From NCBI GenBank assembly GCA_947474545.1, contig CANJJI010000015.1, positions 1 to 49,300 of the forward strand: a DNA stretch of 49,300 bases, given 5' to 3'. The position numbers were made by a program, and so were the translations under genes. Of the stretch, positions 9,146 through 18,146 are shown piece after piece; the first letter of the stretch is position 1, and the number at the start of each line of letters is the position of its first letter. The notes under the pieces are model-generated. The model made no database searches and was not told the origin of the DNA. It saw only the letters and a list, made by a program, of their open reading frames with translations. This DNA is from Beijerinckiaceae bacterium. Lineage in GTDB: Bacteria; Pseudomonadota; Alphaproteobacteria; Rhizobiales; Beijerinckiaceae.

Positions 9146-10053
9146 ACCTGTCCGGCCTTCCAGCGCTCTGCCAGAACGATGCCCGAAAGCACCAGAACAA
9201 AGCCGGCGGCGTGGTACCAGGCAAAAGGTTCCCCCAGTACGGCAACAGCCATCAGGGCGCCACTGACGGGCACGAAATTGTAGAACAGGCCCGTACGCTG
9301 TGGACCGATCAATTCGACGCCGCGCATATAGAACAATTGTGCGAGCAGGGTGGGGAATATCCCGACATAGACGATGATTCCCCAGCCTTTCCACGTGGGC
9401 ACAAGGCCCTGGCCTGCAACGAACTCGCCAATCATGAAGGGTAGGGACGTCAACAGCGCTACCGCGCACATCACGGCAAAGAAGACCAAGGGCGGAACAG
9501 CGGGGCGATTGCGTAATGATACCGTATAGCCGGCGTGCATCATGGATGCTGTGATCATCATGATATCGCCGGCATTGAATTCCAGATTGCGCAGCACCGA
9601 AAGATCGCCGCGTGTTGCGACCATGAGCGCGCCTGCAATTGTCAGAACCAATGCAGCCATAATTGCAGGTCCAGCCTTCATGCGCAGAAAAATCCAGGCA
9701 AAGCCGATGGTGAAAGCGGGCACGACGGAACACAACATTGCGATGTTGACACCACTGGTGCGCGCGCCCGCGCCGAAAAACAGCACGCTATATAAAGTGT
9801 AGCCTGCACCCGCCGAGAGCAGGATGAACAGCCAGTGCCGCATCAACACTTCGCGTTGATCCTGCAGTGGCCGCCACACCAGCGGGATCATGATCACACT
9901 CGCGACAAACCAACGCATGCCGCCGAGCAACGTAGGGGAAGTTTCGCCTGGCGCTATCCGGGCTGCCACCACATTGCTGGCCCAGAACAGGACGCAAAGC
10001 GACAGAAGGAGCCATGGATTTTTCCAGGCGCGGGCGATCATTTTGCCAAGCAT
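9142..10053 (-). CDS. EamA/DMT-family transporter (first gene of pair)
   Basis: 303 residues from ATG at 10053 (MLGKMIARAWKNPW). The frame opens further up with TTG, and another ATG lies four codons downstream. No start has a strong ribosome site, so the first few residues are uncertain. There are two EamA repeats with about ten membrane spans: LLLSLCVLFWASNVVAARIAPG in repeat 1 and GDIMMITASMMHAGYTVSLRN in repeat 2. It is clearly homologous to the gene that follows (same FFAV/SLPF and LAQ[LI]F[YF]MR motifs), so the pair arose by tandem duplication. The 4-base overlap shows an operon. Substrate unknown. Confidence 0.86.
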   Translation of the reverse strand: MLGKMIARAWKNPWLLLSLCVLFWASNVVAARIAPGETSPTLLGGMRWFVASVIMIPLVWRPLQDQREVLMRHWLFILLSAGAGYTLYSVLFFGAGARTSGVNIAMLCSVVPAFTIGFAWIFLRMKAGPAIMAALVLTIAGALMVATRGDLSVLRNLEFNAGDIMMITASMMHAGYTVSLRNRPAVPPLVFFAVMCAVALLTSLPFMIGEFVAGQGLVPTWKGWGIIVYVGIFPTLLAQLFYMRGVELIGPQRTGLFYNFVPVSGALMAVAVLGEPFAWYHAAGFVLVLSGIVLAERWKAGQV

Positions 10054-10266
10054 TACGGAAGTTTGTCCCCAAAGGCGCAATCCCGCAGGGCGGCAGGCGC
10101 GAAAGATTCATACTCTTTTGGGACAATGGACTGCCGACGGGCGGAGGTCGAGCCCTGGGTGGGCAGTTCGCAAGCATTTTGCCTGATCCTGACGCAAACC
10201 AGCCCCGATATCACCGCATTTCTGCGCGGCTATGCTCGCGCTGACATTTGCTAGCCCGGAGGAACC

Positions 10267-11973
10267 ATGAACCGCTCGTTTTCCACGTTCGCTGCCTGTT
10301 CGGGCATTTCGCTCGCCGCTCTGATATCGGCGTCGCCTGTATTGGCAGCGACGCTCGATGCCGCCTCAAAGGTTGAGGCTGTGACTGTCTATCCGGATGC
10401 GGCCCAAGTCACACGGATTGCGGAAATCGACCTTCCTGCAGGGGCGACTTCGGTTGTCTTCAAGGGGCTGCCCATGGCGCTGGACCCGGCTTCGCTGAGA
10501 GTCGAAGGGAGTGGCGGTGCGCCTGTGCAGATCGGATCTGTGGAATCCCGGGTCGCTCCCGTGCAACAACAGCCGCCGGAAAACGCGCTCAGCGAAAAAC
10601 TTCGCAAACTCAATGGCGAGCGCGAGGTGACGCAGGCGCGCCTGGCGGCCTTGCAGGCCAAGAAAACCATGATTGAACGCTTTGCACAGGCAAGTCCGGA
10701 AAAACTCGGCGACAAGGCCGCGCCGATGGATGTTGAGAAATGGGCGGGGGCTTGGGATGCGGTCGGCGAAGGTCTGGCGCGCCTGGCGGAAGAGAACCAG
10801 ACCTTGCGCCAGCGGCTTGCTGATATCGAGCAGGAAATACGCACCGTTCAGGCGTCCAATCGCACGCCCGCACAGCGGACCCAGCCAACGCGCGACGTGA
10901 CGGTCGAAATCGAGGCGCAGGGCGCAACTAGATCCCGTCTCGTTTTAATCTATCGCGTAGCAGGCGCTGGATGGCAGCCCCTTTATGATGCGCGCCTCGA
11001 AAGCAAGGGCAACGAAAAGCCTGTGATGCAGCTCGTCCGCCGGGCGCAGGTCGCGCAGCGCACGGGGGAGGACTGGACGAATATCGAATTGTCGGTTTCG
11101 ACTGTTCGCGCGCAAAGAGGCACACAAGCACCGGATGTTCTGGCGCAGCGCATCAGGATTTTTGAGCCCCGGCCGATGGCCATGCCGCGCTCAGCGACTT
11201 CGAATGAAATGGCCAAACGCGCCGATGCTCCGATGGTTTCGGGTATGGTTGCTGCGCCTGCACCTCAAGTTGTGGACGCATTGAGGGAAGAGCGAGCGCG
11301 CGAAGTTGAGGCGACCATCGAAACTGGGACCTATGAAGCGCAGTTCCGGGTGCCGGGACGGATCGACGTTCCAACAGACGGATCGCAACGTTCCCTGCGC
11401 ATCGGTTCGCAGACCATTGAGCCATCGCTGATCGTGAAGACTTCGCCCTCGCTTGACGCGACTGCTTATCTCGAAGCGAGTTTTACCAACAAGGAGGAAG
11501 CGCCCATCCTCCCGGGTGAAGTGAATATACAGCGGGATGGTATGTATGTGGGCAAGGGTGCCTTCCGGTTGATCGCGCCGGGTGAAGATGCCAAGCTTGG
11601 ATTTGGCGCGGACGAGCGGGTGAAAGTCACGCGTGTTCCGGTCAGCCGCCGTGAGAATACGCCGGGCTGGCTGGGCGCGAACAAGACCGAAAAGCAGGAT
11701 TTTCGCACGACGATCCGCAATCTCCACCCCTTCGCTGTGAAAGTGAATGTGGTCGATCGTGTTCCAATTTCTGAAGACACAAATATCGTGATCGAGGCGC
11801 TCTCAACCAATACGGCGCCCACGGAAAAACAGGTGGAGGAGCGCCGCGGCGTCATGGGCTGGTCGTTTGATCTTTCGCCCAATGCCAGCAAGGAAGTCCG
11901 GTTAGGATGGCAGATCCGCTGGCCAAAGGACAAGCAGGTACTGAGCGAAACGCTGCCTGATGGCGCGCGATAA
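10267..11973 (+). CDS. Secreted DUF4139 (mucoidy-inhibitor MuiA-like) protein
   Basis: 568 residues. A signal peptide ends at ...SPVLA (about residue 27). The N-terminal DUF4140-like part reads AVTVYPDAAQVTRIAEIDLPAG. A helical, Gln/Glu-rich coiled-coil stretch covers about residues 95-205, and the C-terminal DUF4139 beta-rich part starts near RLVLIYRVAGAGWQPLYDARL and ends at GWQIRWPKDKQV. An Ala/Pro-rich insert at about 315-345 carries conserved-looking EERAREVEATIETG. The family name comes from a suppressor of mucoidy, and no biochemical activity is established. GGAGG lies 4-5 bases ahead of the ATG. The gene is monocistronic by spacing, with an unusual nested hairpin behind it. Confidence 0.85.
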   Translation: MNRSFSTFAACSGISLAALISASPVLAATLDAASKVEAVTVYPDAAQVTRIAEIDLPAGATSVVFKGLPMALDPASLRVEGSGGAPVQIGSVESRVAPVQQQPPENALSEKLRKLNGEREVTQARLAALQAKKTMIERFAQASPEKLGDKAAPMDVEKWAGAWDAVGEGLARLAEENQTLRQRLADIEQEIRTVQASNRTPAQRTQPTRDVTVEIEAQGATRSRLVLIYRVAGAGWQPLYDARLESKGNEKPVMQLVRRAQVAQRTGEDWTNIELSVSTVRAQRGTQAPDVLAQRIRIFEPRPMAMPRSATSNEMAKRADAPMVSGMVAAPAPQVVDALREERAREVEATIETGTYEAQFRVPGRIDVPTDGSQRSLRIGSQTIEPSLIVKTSPSLDATAYLEASFTNKEEAPILPGEVNIQRDGMYVGKGAFRLIAPGEDAKLGFGADERVKVTRVPVSRRENTPGWLGANKTEKQDFRTTIRNLHPFAVKVNVVDRVPISEDTNIVIEALSTNTAPTEKQVEERRGVMGWSFDLSPNASKEVRLGWQIRWPKDKQVLSETLPDGAR

Positions 11974-12006
11974 GGCGTGCAGGCACTTTGCTGTGATTTT
12001 GGCGGC

Positions 12007-12060
12007 GCAGACCCTGTTCCGGTCAGGTTTCGGAAAGAACCTGATGGGATAATGGTCTGC
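12007..12060. repeat. Nested hairpin between the DUF4139 gene and the CPBP protease gene
   Basis: GCAGACC (12007-12013) pairs with GGTCTGC (12054-12060). Inside it TCAGGTT (12023-12029) pairs with AACCTGA (12039-12045). No T-run follows, so it is not a textbook terminator. It may stabilise the upstream mRNA end or regulate the downstream gene. Confidence 0.6.
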
Positions 12061-12093
12061 GTCTTCGTTATTCAGCTTTAGGGGCCAGCCCGC

Positions 12094-12903
12094 GTGTCAA
12101 TTCCTGAATTCTTTGCGGAAGTTCCTGTCGCGGGGCCGACAGCGCCGGATCGTATCAGACCCTATGGGCTTTTTGGGTTGATCCTGTCCACGGCCGGAAT
12201 ACTTGTTCTTGGCGCGTTGATCATGGCGGTTCTTGCAGTCGTCTGGATTGCGGTAGCGGGGCTTGCTGAGGTCGAAAGCGCCATGGGCTCGCTCTCTGGC
12301 ATTGATATCAACGAATTGCGGGTTGCGCCGTATCGTACGCAGATTGTCATGTACGGCGTTACAGCGGCTTCGTTTATCGGCTTTGGACTGGCGGTGCTTG
12401 CATTTGCCCGGTTGCGGGGCGGGGCAAACTGGCGCATTCCGCTGGCATGGGAAGCGCCCTCCGGCTGGCCGACAGGAAAATGGCTCGTGCTACTTCCGGT
12501 GTTTGCGCTGGTCTATCTCCTGACAGCCGGGTTCGGTATCAAACTCATTTTTCCCGACTTTCGCACCTGGTTTTTCATTCCCCCGGGCGGCTGGGGCATG
12601 GCGTTATCCTTTGTTACGGTCGTGCTTTTGGCGCCCTGGGCAGAGGAATTATTATTTCGCGGCTGGATCTATTCGAGCCTGCGGCAGAGTTTTGGGGTCT
12701 GGGCAGGGCTTATCGTTGTGGCTCTGCTGTTTGCGCTGGCCCATTTGGACAAGACGGGCCTTTATCCCGTGCTGATCTTCATCCCGGGCCTCGTGCTGAC
12801 CTTGATCCGCGAGAAAAACGGCTCGTCCAAAGCCAGCTTTTACGCGCATGCTGCCTATAATTGTCTGGCCTGGCTGATCGTCTTTTTTGTTGGAAACCCC
12901 TGA
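12094..12903 (+). CDS. CPBP-family intramembrane metalloprotease
   Basis: 269 residues from GTG at 12094, with AGGGG about 10 bases upstream and no better start nearby. It is a polytopic membrane protein with about seven hydrophobic segments. The CPBP (CAAX protease and bacteriocin-processing, ABI) core is visible as APWAEELLFRGWIYSSLR (about residues 177-194), giving the EExxxR motif, followed by the second motif in LLFALAHLDKTGLYP with the metal-ligand His. The third motif near the C-terminus (HAAYN) supplies His and Asn. Known relatives cleave prenylated or leader peptides in the membrane. The substrate here is unknown. Confidence 0.88.
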   Translation: MSIPEFFAEVPVAGPTAPDRIRPYGLFGLILSTAGILVLGALIMAVLAVVWIAVAGLAEVESAMGSLSGIDINELRVAPYRTQIVMYGVTAASFIGFGLAVLAFARLRGGANWRIPLAWEAPSGWPTGKWLVLLPVFALVYLLTAGFGIKLIFPDFRTWFFIPPGGWGMALSFVTVVLLAPWAEELLFRGWIYSSLRQSFGVWAGLIVVALLFALAHLDKTGLYPVLIFIPGLVLTLIREKNGSSKASFYAHAAYNCLAWLIVFFVGNP

Positions 12904-12944
12904 AGAGGGCAGCGGCGGCAGCCCGGATGGGCTAGACTGCTGCC

Positions 12945-13739
12945 ATGCAGCAATATCATGACCTCATGCGACTCGTGCTCGATACCGGTACGAAGAAAAT
13001 GGACCGCACGGGAACCGGCACTTTGTCGGTCTTCGGCCATCAGATGCGCTTTGACCTGTCAAAGGGATTTCCCCTGGTGACGACAAAAAAGCTGCATCTG
13101 AAGTCGATCATCCACGAATTATTGTGGTTCATCGCTGGCGATACGAATATCGCCTATCTCAGAGACAATGGCGTTTCGATCTGGGATGAATGGGCCGACG
13201 CCAATGGCGATCTCGGTCCAGTTTATGGCAAACAATGGCGTTCGTGGCAGGGCGCGGATGGACGGACGCATGATCAGCTCAAAAGCCTGATTGCAGAAAT
13301 CCGGCGAAATCCGGATTCGCGGCGGCTGGTGCTTTCGGCCTGGAATGTGGGCGATCTCGACAAGATGGCGCTGGCGCCGTGCCACTGTCTTTTCCAATTT
13401 TATGTCGCCAATGGCCGGCTGTCGTGCCAGCTCTATCAACGCTCGGCTGATATTTTCCTCGGCGTGCCATTCAACATTGCAAGTTACGCCCTGATGACAG
13501 CGATGATCGCGCAGGGATGCGGGCTGCAGCCCGGCGATTTCGTGCACACGTTCGGTGATGCGCATCTCTATCTCAACCATCTGGAACAGGCGAAACTGCA
13601 ATTGTCGCGTGAGCTGCGCCCGCTGCCGAAACTCGCGCTGAATGCTGATGTGACATCGCTGTTCGATTTTACCTTCGAAGATATTTCAATCGTGGATTAC
13701 GACCCGCACCCGCACATCAAGGCTCCGGTGGCGGTGTGA
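12945..13739 (+). CDS. thyA: Thymidylate synthase
   Basis: 264 residues, the E. coli ThyA length. It methylates dUMP to dTMP with methylene-tetrahydrofolate. It shows [19 protein letters not shown], the catalytic Cys146 in [12 protein letters not shown], the dUMP-binding [16 protein letters not shown] with the phosphate-contacting Arg, and the usual C-terminal IKAPVAV. Its TGA overlaps the GTG start of the dihydrofolate reductase gene by 4 bases, the classic thyA-folA arrangement in which the reductase regenerates tetrahydrofolate used up by ThyA. Confidence 0.98.
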   Translation: MQQYHDLMRLVLDTGTKKMDRTGTGTLSVFGHQMRFDLSKGFPLVTTKKLHLKSIIHELLWFIAGDTNIAYLRDNGVSIWDEWADANGDLGPVYGKQWRSWQGADGRTHDQLKSLIAEIRRNPDSRRLVLSAWNVGDLDKMALAPCHCLFQFYVANGRLSCQLYQRSADIFLGVPFNIASYALMTAMIAQGCGLQPGDFVHTFGDAHLYLNHLEQAKLQLSRELRPLPKLALNADVTSLFDFTFEDISIVDYDPHPHIKAPVAV

Positions 13740-14275
13740 GTGGAAGTCTCCCCATCGTCCTCGTCGCAGCTGTGGCGAAAAACAACGTCATCGGCGGTGG
13801 CAACAAATTATTGTGGCGTCTTTCGTCTGACCTGAGGCGCTTTAAGGCGCTGACCTGGGGCAAGCCGCTGGTGATGGGGCGAAAGACTTTCGAATCTATC
13901 GGCAAACCTTTGCCCGGGCGTGAGACATTCGTCGTCACGCGGGATCACACCTTCAAACCTGTGGGCGTCCATTGCGCGCATACGCTGGCGGCGGCGCTCG
14001 ATATGGCGGAGGTTTGTGCGCGCGATCTGGGCGCGAACGAAATCATTGTCGCAGGCGGAGGCGATATCTACGCACAGACTATTGACCACGCGGATCGTCT
14101 TGAAATCACGCATGTCGACCTTCAACCACAAGGCGATTCGTTTTTTCCCCGTATTGATCCGGATAAGTGGTCCGTAGTTTCACGGGAACCGCATCCGTTT
14201 GGCCCCGGAGATGAAGCCGGGTTTGAGTTTTGTGTTTACGAACCGCGGCGAAAATGTTCCGCTGGCGTTGAATAG
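13736..14275 (+). CDS. folA: Dihydrofolate reductase
   Basis: 179 residues from GTG at 13736, inside the GTGA overlap with thyA. It reduces dihydrofolate with NADPH. The N-terminal [21 protein letters not shown] carries the Met20-loop region, though the usual LPW appears as LLW. The catalytic acidic residue is the Asp in [24 protein letters not shown] follows for NADPH binding, and the GGGDIYAQ strand lies near residue 105. At 179 residues it is slightly longer than E. coli FolA (159), with the extra length at the C-terminus. Confidence 0.95.
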   Translation: MSGSLPIVLVAAVAKNNVIGGGNKLLWRLSSDLRRFKALTWGKPLVMGRKTFESIGKPLPGRETFVVTRDHTFKPVGVHCAHTLAAALDMAEVCARDLGANEIIVAGGGDIYAQTIDHADRLEITHVDLQPQGDSFFPRIDPDKWSVVSREPHPFGPGDEAGFEFCVYEPRRKCSAGVE

Positions 14276-14330
14276 TGTGGCAAAAGTGCTTATCTGCGGG
14301 AACGCCTGAAATACAATCGATACACAGGCG

Positions 14331-14346
14331 GCAGCTCTAGAGCTGC
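14331..14346. promoter_or_regulatory. 16-bp perfect palindrome upstream of hflK
   Basis: GCAGCTCTAGAGCTGC is a perfect dyad, about 66 bases ahead of the hflK start, in the 136-bp gap after folA. It could be a regulator site or a small hairpin ending the thyA-folA transcript. No T-tract follows. Confidence 0.5.
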
Positions 14347-14411
14347 GCCAGAGGTCTAGCCGGTCAGCGGGAGGGAGTTTCGCTGTAATCGGTACAAAAA
14401 ATGAGGATTTC

Positions 14412-15545
14412 ATGCCCTGGAGTAACCAGAGTGGTGGCGGTGGGCCGTGGAAGCCCAGCGGGAATAATCAGGGCCCATGGGGGCAGGGACCGGGTGGAGG
14501 CGGGGGTCGCAACTCACCTCCCGATCTGGAAGAGATGCTGCGGCGGAGCCAGGACAAGCTCAAGCAAGTGCTGCCGGGCGGCGCCAATAATGCGATTGTG
14601 ATCGGTTTGATCGCTGCGGTAGCCGTTGCGTTGTGGCTACTCAGTGGTTTTTATACGGTTCAGCCGAACGAAACCGGGCTGAACATGGTGTTCGGTCGTT
14701 ACACGGCCAAGACCAGTTCGGGCTTGAATTACAATTGGCCCTATCCGATTGGCCGTGTAGTCAAGCTTCAGGTCACGAATCAGAAACCACTGGATATCGG
14801 CTTTCGCACGCGGGACAGCCGCCGTGGCAGCACGGCGCAAGTTGAGGTGCCCGAAGAGAGCTTGATGCTGACGGGCGATGAAAACATCGCCGACGTCAAA
14901 TTCCGGGTGATTTATCAGATCGATCCGGCGAAGCCGGAAGATTATGCATTCAGTGTGCGCGGACCCGATGAGACGGTGAAGGCCGTTGCGGAAAGCGTGA
15001 TGCGCGAAATCGTTGGACGCACGCAAATCCAGCGCATTCTCACCGGGGGCCGGAAAGAAATCGAACCGGCCGCGTTGTCTGCAACGCAGAAAGTGCTCGA
15101 CGAATACAAGGCGGGCGTGAAAATCCTGCAGGTGCAATTGCTGTCGGTAGATCCGCCGGAGCAGGTTATTGCGGCGTTCCGCGAAGTGACTGCTGCACAA
15201 CAGCAGGCAGATCAGGCGCGCAATCAGGCTGAGGCCTATGCGAACAAGGTCGTGCCTGAGGCGCGCGGGCAGGCCGCTCGTATTCTACAGGAAGCTGAAG
15301 GCTACAAACAGCAGACGGTGGAAGAAGCAAAGGGTTCTGCAGCCCGCTTCACGCAGATTTACGAACAATATGCCAAGGCGCCCGGCGTGACGCGCGAGCG
15401 TATGTATCTTGAAACCATGGAGCGGGTATTCGGTGGCATGAACAAGGTGATCGTTGATCAAAACCAGGGCAATGGAGTTGTGCCCTATCTACCGCTGGGT
15501 GAGCTCGCGGCTCCGGGCTCAGCAGGTTCGGGGGTACGCCGATGA
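14412..15545 (+). CDS. hflK: HflK, SPFH-domain subunit of the FtsH modulator complex
   Basis: 377 residues. A Gly/Pro-rich N-terminus (PWSNQSGGGGPW onward, to about residue 35) leads to a single membrane span (about 60-80, AIVIGLIAAVAVALWLLSGF). Then comes an SPFH/band-7 domain with QPNETGLNMVFGRYT, and a long Ala/Gln/Glu-rich helix (AAQQQADQARNQAEAYANK). With HflC it forms the periplasm-facing cage that encloses and restrains the FtsH protease. The stop overlaps the hflC start (ATGA at 15542-15545). The hflK-hflC-degP order is typical of alphaproteobacteria and groups membrane-protein quality control. Confidence 0.95.
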   Translation: MPWSNQSGGGGPWKPSGNNQGPWGQGPGGGGGRNSPPDLEEMLRRSQDKLKQVLPGGANNAIVIGLIAAVAVALWLLSGFYTVQPNETGLNMVFGRYTAKTSSGLNYNWPYPIGRVVKLQVTNQKPLDIGFRTRDSRRGSTAQVEVPEESLMLTGDENIADVKFRVIYQIDPAKPEDYAFSVRGPDETVKAVAESVMREIVGRTQIQRILTGGRKEIEPAALSATQKVLDEYKAGVKILQVQLLSVDPPEQVIAAFREVTAAQQQADQARNQAEAYANKVVPEARGQAARILQEAEGYKQQTVEEAKGSAARFTQIYEQYAKAPGVTRERMYLETMERVFGGMNKVIVDQNQGNGVVPYLPLGELAAPGSAGSGVRR

Positions 15546-16456
15546 AAAATCCATTTTTGGGATTTGGCGCATTAATCGCCCTGATCATCCTGCTCGTGTT
15601 GGGGTCTGCCTCGGTTTACACTGTGGCGCAGACAGAACAGGCTATAGTTCTGCGGCTGGGCGAGCCGGTTGGCGATGCAATCCAGAAACCGGGTCTGCAC
15701 TTCAAAGTCCCGTTCATCGAGAATGTCGTCTATTTCGACAGGCGTATCCTCGATGTCGAGACGCCCAAGCAGGAAGTGCTGGCTGCAGATAACAACCGGA
15801 TCGAGGTCGATTCCTTCCTGCGTTATCGCATCAGCAACGCGCTTGAGTTCTATAAGGCCGTGCGGACGGAAGAAATAGCAGCCAATCAGCTTGGGTCCGT
15901 GATGAACTCGGTCGTGCGCCGCGTCCTTGGCGAAGCGACGATGATTCAGATCGTGCGTGATAATCGCGCGGCCATGGTTCAGGAGATCAGGAAATTGGTC
16001 AATGCAGAAGGTATTCGCCTTGGCGTGGAGGTCATTGATGTCCGCATTCGCCGCGCCGATCTTCCGCGTCAGATTTCTGAAGCTGTCTATGGCCGTATGA
16101 AGACCGAGCGTGAACGCGAGGCGGCTGATTTCCGCGCGCAGGGCGAGCAAAAAAAGCAGGAAATCCAGTCCAAGGCAGACCGCGATGTGACCGTGTTGCG
16201 TGCAGAGGCCATGCGCAAGGCGGAAGAATTGCGCGGCGAAGGCGATGGCGAGCGCAACAAGGTCTATGCCGAAGCGTTCAACAAGGATGCAGAATTCTTT
16301 TCGTTTTATCGCTCCATGCAGGCCTATGAGAAAGGGCTGACGGGCGGCGATACGCGGATGATCCTCAGTCCCAATTCGGATTTCTTCCGCTATTTCGGTG
16401 ATCCTGCCGGCCGGGAGGCAGGTGGCAAGGCAAAGCCCGCGCCAAAAGCGCAATGA
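15542..16456 (+). CDS. hflC: HflC, partner of HflK
   Basis: 304 residues. An N-terminal membrane anchor (LGFGALIALIILLVLGSASVY) precedes the SPFH core with TEQAIVLRLGEPVGD and FYKAVRTEEIAANQL. The helical region contains RMKTEREREAADFRAQGEQK, the HflC-typical segment, and the tail ends PAPKAQ. It is coupled to hflK by a 4-base overlap and acts with it on FtsH at the inner membrane. A hairpin with a poor T-tract follows before degP, so partial read-through is likely. Confidence 0.95.
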   Translation: MKNPFLGFGALIALIILLVLGSASVYTVAQTEQAIVLRLGEPVGDAIQKPGLHFKVPFIENVVYFDRRILDVETPKQEVLAADNNRIEVDSFLRYRISNALEFYKAVRTEEIAANQLGSVMNSVVRRVLGEATMIQIVRDNRAAMVQEIRKLVNAEGIRLGVEVIDVRIRRADLPRQISEAVYGRMKTEREREAADFRAQGEQKKQEIQSKADRDVTVLRAEAMRKAEELRGEGDGERNKVYAEAFNKDAEFFSFYRSMQAYEKGLTGGDTRMILSPNSDFFRYFGDPAGREAGGKAKPAPKAQ

Positions 16457-16461
16457 TACGG

Positions 16462-16490
16462 ACACGGCAGCGTGATTGGCTCTGCCGTGT
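16462..16490 (+). terminator. Hairpin after hflC
   Basis: ACACGGCAG (16462-16470) pairs with CTGCCGTGT (16482-16490) around an 11-base loop. T-rich sequence follows (TTCCGCTTTAATTTT). It probably gives partial termination between hflC and degP. Confidence 0.55.
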
Positions 16491-16563
16491 TTCCGCTTTA
16501 ATTTTCGCGTGAATAAGGTCGAAGCTCAGGCGCAGCGCGCCAAAAGGATCAGGAGATCGCAGC

Positions 16564-18090
16564 ATGGCCCAGGCGTTTCAAAATCGTGTTCGCACTGTCG
16601 AAGCGGGGCGGCGTCCGTCCCGGTTTGGCTGGTTTGCAGGGGCAACCGCCATTGCTGCCATTGCTGTCGCGCCTCTGCCTGCGTTGGCGCGCAGCGCACC
16701 TGAATCCTTTGCCGATCTGGCTGAGAAAGTCTCCGATGCAGTCGTCAACATAAAGGCATCGCAAACCATTACGGCTGCGCGTCCGGGTGGCGCGGCGCCA
16801 AATCTGCCCCGTGGTACGCCGTTTGACGATCTCTTTGAAGAATTCTTCCGGCGGCGCGGTGGCGAAGGACAGGAAGGCCAGGCTCCGCAACAGCCGCCAC
16901 AACGCCGCCAGAGCAATTCGCTTGGTTCAGGATTTGTGATTGATGCCGCCGGTGTCGTCATCACCAACAACCACGTCATTGCAGATGCGACCGAAGTGAC
17001 CGTTGTCTTCACCAATGGCGAAGAACTCAAGGCCGAGATCGTTGGCCGCGACACGAAAGTCGATATCGCCGTTCTTCGCGTGAAACCGAAAGCGCCGCTG
17101 CCTTCGGTGAAATTCGGGGATAGCACGAAAATTCGCGTGGGCGATTGGGTCATGGCAGTGGGCAATCCGTTCGGCCTTGGCGGAACGGTTACTGCCGGGA
17201 TTATCTCGGCCCGGAACCGCAATATCAACAGCGGCCCCTATGATGATTACATCCAGACCGATGCATCGATCAACAAGGGCAATTCCGGCGGTCCGCTATT
17301 CAACATGGATGGCGAAGTCATCGCCGTGAATACGGCGATCCTCTCGCCCACGGGCGGATCGGTCGGTATTGGTTTTGCCTCGCCTGCAGCTACTGTGACC
17401 GCGGTTATCGACCAGCTTCTGCAATATGGTGAAACACGGCGCGGCTGGCTTGGCGTACGCATTCAGCCCGTGGATGAATCGATCGCCGAGAGCCTGGGAT
17501 TGGGCAAACCGCGCGGCGCGCTGATTGCTGGAGTGGATGAAAAAGGTCCGTCCAAAGCTGCTGGAATTATCACGGGTGATGTTGTCATCAAATTCGATGG
17601 CAAGGACGTCAGAAGTTCCAACGATCTGCCGCGCATTGTTGCCACGACGCCAGTTGGCAAGGAAGTCGATGTTGTCGTGGTCCGCAAGGGCAAGGAACAG
17701 ACCGTCAAGGTGAAACTGGGACGCCTCGAAGATGGCGAGAAGCCACAGCCAGCTTCGGCAAAGCCCGACGATTCTGCCAAGAACGATGTCGTTCGCAAGG
17801 CGCTGGGTATGGAATTCTCGTCTCTGAGCGAAGAGACCCGCAAGAAATTTGCGATCGACGCCAATGTAAAGGGCGTGGTTGTGACCAGTGTGGCGTCTGG
17901 ATCGCCTGCGGCCGAGAAGGCTCTCAAGAATGGCGATGTGATCGTCGAGATCAATCAGGAGCAGATGAACCAGCCTGAAGACGTCGTCCGCAAAATGCGG
18001 ACAGTCAAGGAAAGTGGCCGAAAATCGGCGCTTTTCCTGATCTCGAACGGCAAGGGCGAAGTCCGCTTTGTGGCGCTGCCGGTGGAATAG
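16564..18090 (+). CDS. degP: Periplasmic serine protease/chaperone of the DegP (Do/HtrA) family
   Basis: 508 residues. A signal peptide with basic start and hydrophobic core ends about residue 42 (PLPALA). The trypsin-like domain has the triad His137 (VITNNHV), Asp168 (TKVDIAV) and Ser241 (INKGNSGGPLF). A flexible Gln/Pro-rich LA-loop region lies at about 98-118. Two PDZ domains follow, at about 280-375 (GWLGVRIQPVDESIAESLGL) and about 410-500 (GVVVTSVASGSPAAEKALKNG). Such proteins degrade or refold misfolded envelope proteins, which fits their place behind hflKC and the many outer-membrane barrels in this window. It has its own good terminator, which overlaps the end of the convergent serB. 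Confidence 0.96.
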   Translation: MAQAFQNRVRTVEAGRRPSRFGWFAGATAIAAIAVAPLPALARSAPESFADLAEKVSDAVVNIKASQTITAARPGGAAPNLPRGTPFDDLFEEFFRRRGGEGQEGQAPQQPPQRRQSNSLGSGFVIDAAGVVITNNHVIADATEVTVVFTNGEELKAEIVGRDTKVDIAVLRVKPKAPLPSVKFGDSTKIRVGDWVMAVGNPFGLGGTVTAGIISARNRNINSGPYDDYIQTDASINKGNSGGPLFNMDGEVIAVNTAILSPTGGSVGIGFASPAATVTAVIDQLLQYGETRRGWLGVRIQPVDESIAESLGLGKPRGALIAGVDEKGPSKAAGIITGDVVIKFDGKDVRSSNDLPRIVATTPVGKEVDVVVVRKGKEQTVKVKLGRLEDGEKPQPASAKPDDSAKNDVVRKALGMEFSSLSEETRKKFAIDANVKGVVVTSVASGSPAAEKALKNGDVIVEINQEQMNQPEDVVRKMRTVKESGRKSALFLISNGKGEVRFVALPVE

Positions 18091-18115
18091 GGGCGCCGTT
18101 TCAAAGATCGACAAG

Positions 18116-18146
18116 AAGGCCTGCGGCTATGTTGCGGGCCTTTTTT
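18116..18146 (+). terminator. Rho-independent terminator of degP, overlapping the serB stop
   Basis: AAGGCC (18116-18121) pairs with GGCCTT (18137-18142), extended by GC pairs, and TTTTTT (18141-18146) follows. The last T residues are part of the opposite-strand TAA stop of serB (18145-18147). Confidence 0.85.

Noticed and set aside
8243-9733. A 505-residue minus-strand reading frame covering both EamA genes as a fusion
   Set aside because: Only the last 309 residues look like protein. The N-terminal part is out of frame with the upstream EamA gene. The real layout is two genes with an ATGA overlap.
15572-16465. Long open frame opposite hflC (297 residues)
   Set aside because: It is antisense to a well-conserved gene, with Cys/His/Arg-rich composition typical of shadow frames and no ribosome site.
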